This document shows positions 1 to 6,682 of a stretch of 7,156 bases of DNA, piece by piece. Source of the stretch: Halomonas halophila (GTDB lineage Bacteria; Pseudomonadota; Gammaproteobacteria; Pseudomonadales; Halomonadaceae). Location: positions 1 to 7,156 of the forward strand of contig DJIP01000219.1 in the NCBI GenBank assembly GCA_002433675.1, given 5' to 3'. Both the position numbers and the translations under genes were made by a program. Positions within the stretch are counted from its first letter, which is position 1; each line of letters starts with the position of its first letter. The notes beneath the pieces were generated by a model that was not told the origin of the DNA, did not search any database, and worked only from the letters and a program-made list of their open reading frames with translations.

Positions 1-588
1 ATCGAGGGCTTCGAGGTCGCCAACAATGTCTACGTGGGCGGTCCCTTCGACTGGCTGACGCCTTTCACCGTGATCACTGGCTTGGCGCTGATGGCGGGCT
101 ATGCGCTGCTGGGCGCTACCTGGACGATCCTCAAGTCCGAGGGGCACGTGCAGGAGTGGGCCTATCGCATCACGCCCAGGCTGCTGGGGCTGGTGCTGGC
201 GGGCTTTGCCGTGATCAGTATCTGGACGCCGTTCGTCGACGACTTCGTACGTGAGCGCTGGTTCGGCCACCTGACGCTGTTCTGGGTGTTCCCGGCACTC
301 GCCTTGCTGTGCGCCGCCATGGTGTGGCGTTCGGTCGCCCGTCGCCGCGAGGGCCAGCCGTTCGTGGCCACCCTGGGACTGTTCTTCTTTACGTACCTTG
401 GGTTGGTGGCCAGCAAGTGGCCCTACTTGATCCCGCCGGACATCACCCTGTGGGACGCCGCATCGGCACCGGAGAGCCAGCTGTTTCTGCTGCTCGGGGT
501 GCTGTTCGTGATCCCGGTGGTACTGGGCTACACCGCCTGGTCCTACTGGGTGTTCCGCGGCAAGGTAAGAGGGGGCGGCTATCACTAA
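1..588 (+). CDS. cydB: Cytochrome bd-type ubiquinol oxidase subunit II (CydB/CioB), C-terminal part
   Basis: Partial gene, open from the first base in frame 1; the visible part is 195 residues of a protein usually about 335-380 long. CydB is the second integral membrane subunit of cytochrome bd quinol oxidase, which reduces oxygen to water with electrons from quinol in the inner membrane. Seen: about five hydrophobic helices, at residues 22-44, 61-78, 92-109, 121-143 and 161-186 of the fragment. Family-typical stretches are FDWLTPFTVITGLAL, YALLGATWTILKSEG and SKWPYLIPPDITLWDAA, and the tail ends YWVFRGKVRGGGYH. The wording resembles the cyanide-insensitive (CIO) branch, but subunit I, which would decide this through its Q-loop, is outside the window. 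No cydX-like small ORF sits between this gene and cydD. The GTG at 34 is internal and not the start. Family assignment is secure; the CIO subtype is inferred. Confidence 0.95.
   Translation: MEGFEVANNVYVGGPFDWLTPFTVITGLALMAGYALLGATWTILKSEGHVQEWAYRITPRLLGLVLAGFAVISIWTPFVDDFVRERWFGHLTLFWVFPALALLCAAMVWRSVARRREGQPFVATLGLFFFTYLGLVASKWPYLIPPDITLWDAASAPESQLFLLLGVLFVIPVVLGYTAWSYWVFRGKVRGGGYH
567..575 (+). promoter_or_regulatory. Shine-Dalgarno-like purine run before the proposed cydD ATC start
   Basis: The sequence AAGAGGGGG lies inside the last codons of cydB and ends 5 nt before the ATC at 581. AAGAGG within it is spaced 8 nt from that codon, a normal distance for a ribosome binding site. The GTG at 713, the only conventional start in frame, is preceded by GACCTTCGCG and has no comparable purine run. 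This site therefore favours initiation at 581. Confidence 0.5.
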
Positions 589-2353
589 GTCGCGTCGTCC
601 CGGGTCGCCTCGTTCTGAGTCGTCTCGCGGCGAGCCCGCCAGAGCGCGGCGCTGGCTTGACCACCACACCAGTGCTCAGCGTCGTCCGCTGACCCTGGCC
701 GCGACCTTCGCGGTGCTGGCAGGACTCGCGGGGGTGGTGCAATGGGTACTGCTGGCCAAGGTGCTGGTACTGGCGATCGAGGGCGGCCGCTCCCTCGGCC
801 AGCTAGGGCCCTGGCTGGCGTCGCTGGCGGGACTGGTGGCGCTGCGCGCCGGAGCCGGCTTCGCCCAGGAATGCCTGGCCCAGCGGGCCAGCCAGCGCCT
901 TCGCCGCGCGGTACGCCGTGAGCTGCTCGCACATCTGTTTGCGCTGGGGCCGGTGCGCGCCGGTCGCCATCATAGCGCCGGCCTGGCCCATCGCTTTGTC
1001 GAGCAGGTCGAGGCACTGGACGGCTACACCTCACGCTTCTGGGTGCAACTTCGGGTGGTGATGGTGGTGCCGCTGGTCATCTTCGCTGTCATCGCCTGGC
1101 ACAACTGGCTGGCGGCGCTGCTGCTGGCGATCACGGCGCCGCTGATTCCCTTGTTCATGGCGCTGGTGGGCATGGGCGCCGAGTCGCTCAATCGCGATCA
1201 GTTGGCAGCGGTGACAAGGCTGTCCGGGCACTTCGTGGATCGGGTGCGTGGCATCGCCACCATTCGCCTGTTCGGTGCCGGCGACAGGGTCACCGACGAG
1301 GTTGCCCAGGTCGCCGACGACTATCGCCGGCGCACCCTGAAGCCCTTGCGTCTGGCCTTTCTATCGTCGGCGGTGCTCGAATTCTTCTCTTCTGTGGCGA
1401 TCGCGGCACTGGCCATCTACATCGGCTTTGGCCTGCTCGGGAATCTGCCGCTGGAGGTGGCCGATTCGCTGACGCTGGCCAGCGGCCTGACCATCCTGCT
1501 GCTGGCGCCGGACTTCTTTCAGCCGCTACGCACACTGTCCCAGCACTACCACGACCGCGCCTCGGCGCTGGCCGCCGCCCAGGCCCTGACGGAGCTGCTC
1601 GATGAGCCCATCGATCCGTCGCGAGGTCCGCACGCCTCGACGTCTTGCGCGGGGCAAAGCCCCGATACTTCGATGATGCCCTGTGGCCAGCTTGTGCGCC
1701 TGGAGGGCGCCTGTCTGGATCATCCGGGACGCGGGCGCGTGCTCGGCCCGCTGGACGTCTGGGTGGATGCCGGTGAAGTGGTGGTGCTCAGCGGCCCGTC
1801 GGGTGCCGGGAAGTCGAGCCTGCTGGCGATGCTGGCGGGGTTTGTTGGACCTGGCGAGGGCCTGCGGCGAATGGCGCCGGACGTCGCCTTCGCCTGGATG
1901 GACCAGCGCCCGCTGCTGATCCAGGGCAGCCTCGCCGACAATTTGCGACTGACGGCACCAGAAGCTGGCGAAGACGATCTGCGCACGGCGCTTGAGCAGG
2001 CGGGGCTTGGCTCACTGGTCGCTTTACTGCCCGAGGGGCTCGATACCCGAATTGGCGAAAATGGCCTGGGCCTGTCCGGCGGGCAGGCCCAGCGTCTGGC
2101 GCTGGCGCGGGTGTTTCTGAGTGATGCACCGCTGGTGCTGCTGGACGAGCCGACGGCGAGTCTGGATCGCGAGACCGAAGCGGTACTGATTGGCGGCTTT
2201 CGGCGCCTGGCTGGCCAGGGGCGGGCGCTGGTCATCGCCAGCCATCACCCGTCCATCCTGGCGATGGGAGACCGGTGTGTGGAGCTGCTCGATGGGCGCG
2301 TCACCGCCGGGGGAACGGAACAGCAAGAGGTGACCCATGGCGTTGTCGACTGA
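581..2353 (+). CDS. cydD: CydD, heme/thiol ABC exporter half-transporter for cytochrome bd assembly
   Basis: CydD pairs with CydC in the inner membrane as an ABC transporter (TMD-NBD) needed to mature cytochrome bd. It was described as a cysteine/glutathione exporter and more recently as a heme transporter. Numbered from ATC 581 (590 residues): family-typical TAPLIPLFMALVGMGA about 185-200, LRLAFLSSAVLEFF about 256-269, APDFFQPLR about 309-317. The ATPase domain has Walker A GPSGAGKSS 405-413, Q-loop Gln 442, signature LSGGQ 498-502, Walker B LVLLDE 518-523 and H-loop His 555, all intact. Start choice: the frame opens after a TAA at 566-568, and no ATG, GTG or TTG occurs before GTG 713. Starting at 713 gives 546 residues, no Shine-Dalgarno and a shortened first helix. 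Residues 1-44 read in frame include ARRWLDHH, like known CydD N-termini (E. coli CydD is about 588 residues). From ATC the gene overlaps cydB by 8 bp. The family is certain; the start is an inference. Confidence 0.93.
   Translation: MTKSRRPGSPRSESSRGEPARARRWLDHHTSAQRRPLTLAATFAVLAGLAGVVQWVLLAKVLVLAIEGGRSLGQLGPWLASLAGLVALRAGAGFAQECLAQRASQRLRRAVRRELLAHLFALGPVRAGRHHSAGLAHRFVEQVEALDGYTSRFWVQLRVVMVVPLVIFAVIAWHNWLAALLLAITAPLIPLFMALVGMGAESLNRDQLAAVTRLSGHFVDRVRGIATIRLFGAGDRVTDEVAQVADDYRRRTLKPLRLAFLSSAVLEFFSSVAIAALAIYIGFGLLGNLPLEVADSLTLASGLTILLLAPDFFQPLRTLSQHYHDRASALAAAQALTELLDEPIDPSRGPHASTSCAGQSPDTSMMPCGQLVRLEGACLDHPGRGRVLGPLDVWVDAGEVVVLSGPSGAGKSSLLAMLAGFVGPGEGLRRMAPDVAFAWMDQRPLLIQGSLADNLRLTAPEAGEDDLRTALEQAGLGSLVALLPEGLDTRIGENGLGLSGGQAQRLALARVFLSDAPLVLLDEPTASLDRETEAVLIGGFRRLAGQGRALVIASHHPSILAMGDRCVELLDGRVTAGGTEQQEVTHGVVD
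1650..1664 (+). repeat. Small perfect GC hairpin inside the cydD domain linker
   Basis: CGGGGCAAAGCCCCG is a perfect 6-bp inverted repeat around a 3-nt AAA loop. It lies in the codons linking the membrane and ATPase domains of CydD, a stretch (about residues 345-368 from the ATC start) rich in S, P, G and C that does not resemble conserved CydD sequence. It keeps the frame open. It could be a remnant of a short palindromic insertion or simply chance in GC-rich DNA. Confidence 0.35.
2325..2332 (+). promoter_or_regulatory. Ribosome binding site of cydC
   Basis: AAGAGGTG lies 4 nt before the ATG at 2337, within the 3' end of cydD. It is a good Shine-Dalgarno match and fixes the cydC start. Its position inside the upstream gene supports translational coupling of the two half-transporters. 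Confidence 0.75.
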
Positions 2354-4139
2354 GCGCACGGACACGGGATTGGGGGCGGCGATTGTCAGCCTGCGTCCCT
2401 GGATCGAGGTGCATGCGTCGTTTCGTCGGCGGTTAGTGCTTGGGGTGGTGCTGATGGTGCTGACCGCGCTGTCGGCGCTGGGGCTGCTGGCGGTGTCGGG
2501 CTGGTTCATCACTGCCAGCGCCCTGACCGGCGCGGCCCTGGCCGCGGGCATGGCGGCAACCCTGGATGTCTACACCCCCGGGGCGGGCATTCGTCTGTTT
2601 GCGGTGTCCCGTACCGTGTCACGCTACGTCGAACGCCTCTACAACCACGACACCATCCTACGGCTGCTGGCACGCTTGAGGGCGCGCTGCTTCGCGGGCC
2701 TGGTGACGATGGACGGCGCCAGACTGGGAGCGAGACGATCCGGCGATTGGCTCAACCGCCTGACCGCCGACATCGATACCCTGGATGCGCTTTACCTGCG
2801 CCTGCTGGCACCGGCGGCCATGGCGTTGGTGTTGGGCGCTGCGCTGGTGGCACTGGTGGCGGTGTGGCTTCCCCAGGTCGCGCTGGTACTGGGCGTGTTG
2901 CTGCTGTTTGGCTGGAGTTGGCTGACCCTCGGGCAGGCACGCCTGGGTCTCGTGGCTTGCCGCCGTCGCGTCGCCGCACTGGAGCGACTGCGCTCGGCGA
3001 TGATCGAAACCCTTGGCGGTCTGAGTGAGCTCGAGTCCTATGGCGCCCTGGAGCGGCGCCGTGGTGAGCTTGAAACCCTCGAGGACGACCTGCTGGCGGC
3101 CCAGTGGCGGCTGGCACTGATTGCCGGGCTTGGCAATGTGCTGGCGACACTGGTGATGGGGGGCGCCTGGTGGCTTGTGTTGGTCGGTGGCCTCGCCGCC
3201 TTCGATGGCGGCCAGTTGGGCGCTGCCGTACTGGTGATGCTGCCGTTGGCCTCGCTGGCTCTGGCCGAGGGGTTGGCGAGCCTGCCCGCCGCCTTCAGCC
3301 AGGCTGGGGCGAGCCTCGCCGCCGCCGAGCGGCTCAATGCCATCGACCAGCAACGTGCAGCGCCTGCAAACGTCTCAGACACTACCCGAGCTGTTGCAGC
3401 GTCCCCTGCGCCTCGAAGCGGGACCGCCGAGTGCGGAGGGCTGGAGATCCAGGCGACCTCGCTAAGCTATCGTTACCCGCGGGCGCTCGATCAGGCGCTG
3501 TCGCCCCTGAGCTTCCGGCTGGCTCCGGGGGAAAGGGCCGCACTCTGTGGCCCCTCCGGCAGTGGCAAGTCGACCCTGCTGGCACTGCTCGCCGGGGAGC
3601 TGCGAGGCCACCAGGGGGGCTTGACCCTGGACGGCCAGCCAGTGGAAGCCCTGGACCCGCAGTGGTTGAGCAGCCAAGTGGGCTGTCTGACCCAGCGGGT
3701 GGAGCTGTTTGACGCAAGCCTTGCCGAGAACCTTCGCCTTGGCGCCCCCGAGGCGACCCCGGAACGGCTGTGGCAGGCGCTTTCCGCGGTAGACCTGGCC
3801 GACTGGGCGCAGGGGCTGCCCGGCGGGCTCGGGACTCGCGTGGGGGAAGGGGGCCGCCAGCTTTCCGGCGGCCAGGCGCGACGTCTTGGCCTGGCGCGAC
3901 TGTGGCTGACCGATCCGGCCCTGGTGGTGCTCGATGAGCCTTTTGCCTCGCTGGATGCGGCCACCGCGCGGCGGGTGGCCGAGGGCATCGGTCCCTGGCT
4001 GGCCGGACGCACGGTGCTGATGCTGGTGCACCATCATGATCCCGACTCGCCGTCACCCGGCATGGAGGACATCCCCAGCGTCATCGACATCGCGGCCGGT
4101 GCGTCATGGCAAGCCCAGGGCGAATGCGTCACCATATGA
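2337..4139 (+). CDS. cydC: CydC, heme/thiol ABC exporter half-transporter for cytochrome bd assembly
   Basis: Partner of CydD: an inner-membrane TMD-NBD half-transporter whose loss in other bacteria prevents functional cytochrome bd. It is 600 residues, slightly longer than E. coli CydC (about 573). Seen: first helix and conserved SGWFITASALTG about 54-64, then SRYVERLYNHDTILR about 94-108. His 104 aligns by motif with E. coli His 85, reported as an axial heme ligand in CydDC structures. TADIDTLDALYLR follows at about 143-155. The ATPase domain has an aromatic residue before the nucleotide site (Tyr 378/380), Walker A GPSGSGKST 405-413, Q-loop Gln 453, signature LSGGQ 509-513, Walker B LVVLDE 529-534 and H-loop His 565 in a run of three His. 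Residues 337-366 are a low-complexity linker rich in A, S, P and T. The ATG follows a strong ribosome binding site and overlaps the end of cydD by 17 bp. Both CydD and CydC keep canonical LSGGQ and Walker B Glu, so both ATP sites look catalytically competent. Confidence 0.95.
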   Translation: MALSTERTDTGLGAAIVSLRPWIEVHASFRRRLVLGVVLMVLTALSALGLLAVSGWFITASALTGAALAAGMAATLDVYTPGAGIRLFAVSRTVSRYVERLYNHDTILRLLARLRARCFAGLVTMDGARLGARRSGDWLNRLTADIDTLDALYLRLLAPAAMALVLGAALVALVAVWLPQVALVLGVLLLFGWSWLTLGQARLGLVACRRRVAALERLRSAMIETLGGLSELESYGALERRRGELETLEDDLLAAQWRLALIAGLGNVLATLVMGGAWWLVLVGGLAAFDGGQLGAAVLVMLPLASLALAEGLASLPAAFSQAGASLAAAERLNAIDQQRAAPANVSDTTRAVAASPAPRSGTAECGGLEIQATSLSYRYPRALDQALSPLSFRLAPGERAALCGPSGSGKSTLLALLAGELRGHQGGLTLDGQPVEALDPQWLSSQVGCLTQRVELFDASLAENLRLGAPEATPERLWQALSAVDLADWAQGLPGGLGTRVGEGGRQLSGGQARRLGLARLWLTDPALVVLDEPFASLDAATARRVAEGIGPWLAGRTVLMLVHHHDPDSPSPGMEDIPSVIDIAAGASWQAQGECVTI

Positions 4140-4186
4140 ACGACGACACCTGATTTCTACGGTTCGATGCCACAGGGCCAGACACC

Positions 4187-5182
4187 ATGACCGACGATTT
4201 TCTGACCCGCCTGCCCAAGGCGGAACTGCATCTGCACATCGAGGGTACGCTGGAGCCGGAGCTGATGTTTGCGCTGGCCGAGCGTAATGGGGTCAGCCTG
4301 CCCTACGCCGATATCGAGGCGGCCCGAAAGGCCTACGACTTCAGCGACCTGCAGTCCTTTCTGGATCTGTACTATCAAGGCATGAGCGTGCTGGTCCGCG
4401 CCCGGGACTTCGAGGACCTGGCGATGGACTACTTTCGGCGCGCCGCCGCCGAGGGCGTAGTGCATATCGAGATGCACGTGGACCCCCAGGCTCACCTGTC
4501 CCGTGGCGTGGCGCTGTCCGAGGTGATGGAAGGGCTGACGGCCGCCTGCGCCAAGGCCCGCTCCGAGCTCGATCTCTCCACCGCCATGATCCTCGCCTTT
4601 CTGCGTGATCAGCCCGCTGAAGACGCCATGCAGCTGCTCGAGGACAGCACGCCCTGGCATGACCACTTTAGTGCCGTGGGGCTGGACAGCGCGGAGCGGG
4701 GCAATCCGCCGAGCAAGTTCCAGGAGGTATTTGCCCGGGCGCGGGAGATGGGTCTCGAGCGCGTGGCCCACGCCGGGGAGGAAGGACCGCCGAGTTATAT
4801 CCGCGAGGCGCTGGATGAGCTCCAGGTGTGTCGCATCGACCATGGCGTAAGGGCGATCGAGGACGTCGAGCTGATGGAGCGACTGGCCGACGAAGGTACT
4901 GTGCTGACAGTGTGTCCGCTGTCCAATGTGCGCCTGAAAGTGGTGGAGCGGCTCGAGGATCACGGCCTGCCGACGCTGATCGACGCCGGTCTGGTGGTGA
5001 CCATCAACTCCGATGATCCGGCCTACTTCGGCGGTGGCATGCGCGACAACTTCGCCGCCTGCCAGCAGGCCTTCGACTGGTCCAACGAGACCCTCAAGTG
5101 GCTGGCTGGCAATGCCATCGAGGCCGCCTTTATGGATGAGGACAGAAGGCAGGCGCTGAGACAGCGGCTGGTCGAAGTGTAG
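4187..5182 (+). CDS. Adenine deaminase (adenosine-deaminase superfamily, zinc-dependent)
   Basis: A 331-residue cytosolic TIM-barrel metal hydrolase, most likely converting adenine to hypoxanthine and ammonia in purine salvage. Seen: LPKAELHLHIEGTLEPE at 9-25 with zinc-ligand candidates His 15 and His 17; VAHAGEEG at 193-200 with zinc ligand His 195 and catalytic Glu 198; RIDHG with His 219; NSDDPAYFGG at 274-283 with Asp 276 as zinc ligand and Asp 277. All expected catalytic residues are present and the length is normal. HLHIEGTLEPE and SDDPAYFGG are typical of the bacterial adenine deaminases of this superfamily (type 2), whereas true adenosine deaminases usually read HLDG and TDDP. Substrate is therefore inferred from motifs; annotation as adenosine deaminase would be understandable. 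The ATG at 4187 has only a weak purine run (CAGGG) upstream. It lies 47 bp after cydC on the same strand with no terminator between, so co-transcription is likely. Confidence 0.88.
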   Translation: MTDDFLTRLPKAELHLHIEGTLEPELMFALAERNGVSLPYADIEAARKAYDFSDLQSFLDLYYQGMSVLVRARDFEDLAMDYFRRAAAEGVVHIEMHVDPQAHLSRGVALSEVMEGLTAACAKARSELDLSTAMILAFLRDQPAEDAMQLLEDSTPWHDHFSAVGLDSAERGNPPSKFQEVFARAREMGLERVAHAGEEGPPSYIREALDELQVCRIDHGVRAIEDVELMERLADEGTVLTVCPLSNVRLKVVERLEDHGLPTLIDAGLVVTINSDDPAYFGGGMRDNFAACQQAFDWSNETLKWLAGNAIEAAFMDEDRRQALRQRLVEV

Positions 5183-5213
5183 GAGCCTTACGAGGGGAGC
5201 CGTTCGGCAAGTA

Positions 5214-5250
5214 CAGCGCCGCCTTGCCCCTTGTCGGGGAGGCGGCGCTG
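5214..5250. terminator. Hairpin terminator between convergent deaminase and peroxidase genes
   Basis: CAGCGCCGCCT at 5214-5224 pairs perfectly with AGGCGGCGCTG at 5240-5250, an 11-bp stem. An inner CCCC (5227-5230) can pair with GGGG (5236-5239) around TTGTC. It lies 32 nt after the deaminase stop and 78 nt beyond the peroxidase stop on the other strand, the expected place for a shared terminator. The T-tract is poor (GCGTTTGC on the plus side, ACTTGCC on the minus side), so efficiency as an intrinsic terminator is uncertain. Confidence 0.6.
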
Positions 5251-5308
5251 GCGTTTGCAGGGGGTGTGGGTGTCGGTCCTGAAACGAAGCCGATGCCGGG
5301 CTGGCCCG

Positions 5309-5330
5309 GGGCTGGATCAGGGCTGGATCA
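5309..5330. repeat. Two tandem 11-bp repeats at the peroxidase stop codon
   Basis: GGGCTGGATCA occurs twice head to tail (5309-5319 and 5320-5330), followed by a further partial GGGC. The minus-strand stop codon of the peroxidase (TCA at 5328-5330 on the plus strand) is inside the second copy. It looks like a small local duplication just after the coding end. Confidence 0.7.
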
Positions 5331-6395
5331 GGGCAGAGCAGGTACCGTGACCACCGGCTGCTCTCCTGTCAGGGCATGCAGGAAGCTGACCAGACGATCG
5401 ACGGTCGCATCGTCAAGCTCGCGCTTGAGCATCTGCTTGCCCATGATGGGCACCGCGTCTTCAAGCGTCCTGGCCGAGCCGTCATGAAAGTAGGGGTAGG
5501 TCAGGGCGACGTTGCGCAGTGATGCCGTCCTGAAGGCCTGGCGATCGCTTTCTTCGTTGGTGACCGCGAAGCGCCCGGGATCATCCGATCCCGGCACCTG
5601 GATCGGATGGAACAGGCTGTCGCTGAAGTTGGCGCCGCGGTGACAGGTGATGCACCCGATGTCCACGAAGTCCTTCATGCCGGCCTTCTGCTGATCGGTC
5701 AGGGCAGCTTCGTCGCCCAGCAGGTAGCGATCCAGCGGGGCGTTCGGAGTATTCAAGGTACGCTCGAAGCTGGCGATGGCGTCGGCCAGGTTGCTGGAGG
5801 AGAGCGGTGCCTCGTCGGCGGGAAATGCCGTCTGGAACAGCGCGGAATATCCCTCGACGTCTGACAGGCGGGCAAGGGCGCCGTCCAGATCATGGGCCAT
5901 CTCGATGCTGTTCTGGATGGGGCCTAGTGCCTGGCCTTCCAGATCAGGTTCGCGGCCGTCCCAGAACTGTGAGCCAAGAAAACCTGAGTTGAGCACGGTG
6001 GGGGAGTTGCGTTCGCCTGTCTGGCCATCGTGGCCGACCGCCGTCGGAAGTCGATCCGTCCAGGCCAGAGCCGGGTTATGACAGGAAGCGCAACTGATGT
6101 TGCTGCTTTTTGATAGCCGGGGTTCGAAGAACAGCATTTTGCCAAGCGCTACCTTCTCAGCGGTGAGGCTGTTGTCGGCGGGGATGGGGGGAAGCGAGGG
6201 CAGTGGGGTGAAATACTGCCGATAGTCCTGTTGCTCGGCGGATTCGGTGCTGGATTTTGTTGCAGCGGATGCCGGGGAGGCGACGGCCATGCTGAAGGCC
6301 AGAGTAGTGCCGGTCAAAAAAGTGCCGGTCAAAAAAGTGCCAGTCAATAAAGCGCAGGCAAGAGCAGGGGGACGGTTGCTGGACCAAGGTCGCAT
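5328..6395 (-). CDS. Di-heme cytochrome c peroxidase (CcpA/MauG family), exported
   Basis: Periplasmic enzyme expected to reduce hydrogen peroxide to water using electrons from a small c-type cytochrome or similar donor. From the ATG at 6395 it is 355 residues. Seen: a signal peptide with a positive start (MRPWSSNR), a hydrophobic core and a likely cut after ASPASA, about residue 44. Two covalent heme sites are CASCH (Cys 102, Cys 105, His 106) and CITCH (Cys 248, Cys 251, His 252). A Trp follows the first heme in NPALAWTD (Trp 112), SPTVLN and FWDGR come next, and PYFHDGS lies at about 301-307. IMGKQML includes Met 318, the likely distal ligand of the C-terminal heme, which favours a peroxidase over MauG proper, where a Tyr sits there. 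Start choice: the frame stays open to an ATG at 6536, but that would put 47 polar residues before the signal peptide. The ATG at 6395 has AAGGGA 7 nt upstream. The gene is convergent with the deaminase. Three FLTGT-type repeats lie in the signal peptide. Confidence 0.93.
   Translation of the reverse strand: MRPWSSNRPPALACALLTGTFLTGTFLTGTTLAFSMAVASPASAATKSSTESAEQQDYRQYFTPLPSLPPIPADNSLTAEKVALGKMLFFEPRLSKSSNISCASCHNPALAWTDRLPTAVGHDGQTGERNSPTVLNSGFLGSQFWDGREPDLEGQALGPIQNSIEMAHDLDGALARLSDVEGYSALFQTAFPADEAPLSSSNLADAIASFERTLNTPNAPLDRYLLGDEAALTDQQKAGMKDFVDIGCITCHRGANFSDSLFHPIQVPGSDDPGRFAVTNEESDRQAFRTASLRNVALTYPYFHDGSARTLEDAVPIMGKQMLKRELDDATVDRLVSFLHALTGEQPVVTVPALP
6306..6350. repeat. Three tandem 15-bp repeats in the peroxidase signal-peptide codons
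   Basis: AGTGCCGGTCAAAAA occurs twice exactly (6306-6320, 6321-6335), and a third copy differs at two positions (6336-6350). Read on the minus strand they encode the pentapeptide repeat LTGTF, LTGTF, LTGTT, around residues 17-31 of the 355-residue precursor. The unit is a multiple of three, so gain or loss of a copy keeps the frame and only changes the length of the hydrophobic core. Confidence 0.9.
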
Positions 6396-6401
6396 GATGT
6401 G

Positions 6402-6409
6402 TTCCCTTC
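6402..6409 (-). promoter_or_regulatory. Ribosome binding site of the peroxidase gene
   Basis: On the minus strand the sequence GAAGGGAA precedes the ATG at 6395, with AAGGGA 7 nt from the start. This supports the shorter 355-residue start, which places the signal peptide at the very N-terminus. Confidence 0.6.
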
Positions 6410-6450
6410 GTTGCGTCACGGTATGCCGTCTGGGCGGGCGACCTGGGGCT

Positions 6451-6470
6451 GCCGTTTTTGGTCGAACGGC
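6451..6470. promoter_or_regulatory. Dyad in the peroxidase leader, possible operator or mRNA hairpin
   Basis: GCCGTT and AACGGC form a perfect 6-bp inverted repeat around 8 nt, 56-75 nt upstream of the peroxidase ATG. A second arm, ATGCCGT at 6423-6429, can also pair with the same right-hand sequence (ACGGCAT at 6466-6472), so two alternative stems are possible. The regulator, if any, is unknown. Confidence 0.3.
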
Positions 6471-6682
6471 ATGGGGTAAACCAGTATCGGCACAGGTCGA
6501 CGACGAATCCCGATGCCAAGGCGTGTTTGTTGTCACCAGATGGCACTGAGGCTTGCCCGCGCTGGTGTTAGTAATAGGTGATCTTGGGTGGGCGGCGGCC
6601 GCTTTTCAGGCGAGGGGCGGGGTGGAAAGTTGCTGAGGCATGATGTCGAAGCGAAAACGTCGGAATCCAAGGTGTTTTCGGC

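Larger units (their letters stand above)
6396..6682. other. Upstream region of the peroxidase gene, no confident gene
   Basis: About 290 bp holding the 5' leader of the minus-strand peroxidase. The minus frame stays open from the peroxidase to 6536, but the extra residues look like translated leader. I see no convincing sigma-70 promoter. Inverted repeats are visible: ATGCCGT (6423-6429) with ACGGCAT (6466-6472), the shorter GCCGTT (6451-6456) with AACGGC (6465-6470), and CGAAAAC (6652-6658) with GTTTTCG (6674-6680). None matches an operator I can name. Confidence 0.5.

Noticed and set aside
560..712. A cydX-type small subunit gene between cydB and cydD
   Set aside because: No start codon with a hydrophobic short frame is present; the stretch reads as the cydD N-terminus.
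1720..2235. Minus-strand open frame of 171 codons inside cydD
   Set aside because: Ser/Pro/Arg-rich antisense shadow of the ATPase domain.
713..2353. cydD starting at GTG 713
   Set aside because: No ribosome binding site, loss of the 44-residue N-terminus including the RWL motif, and a protein about 40 residues shorter than the family.
4157..4963. Long minus-strand open frame of 268 codons opposite the deaminase
   Set aside because: His/Gln/Leu-rich antisense reading of a well-identified gene in GC-rich DNA; no family resemblance.
6306..6350. CRISPR-like or mobile-element repeats
   Set aside because: The units are directly adjacent with no spacers and lie inside a coding signal peptide.
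6396..6536. Peroxidase starting at the ATG at 6536 (402 residues)
   Set aside because: It would put 47 polar, Arg/Pro-rich residues before a complete signal peptide; the ATG at 6395 has its own ribosome binding site.
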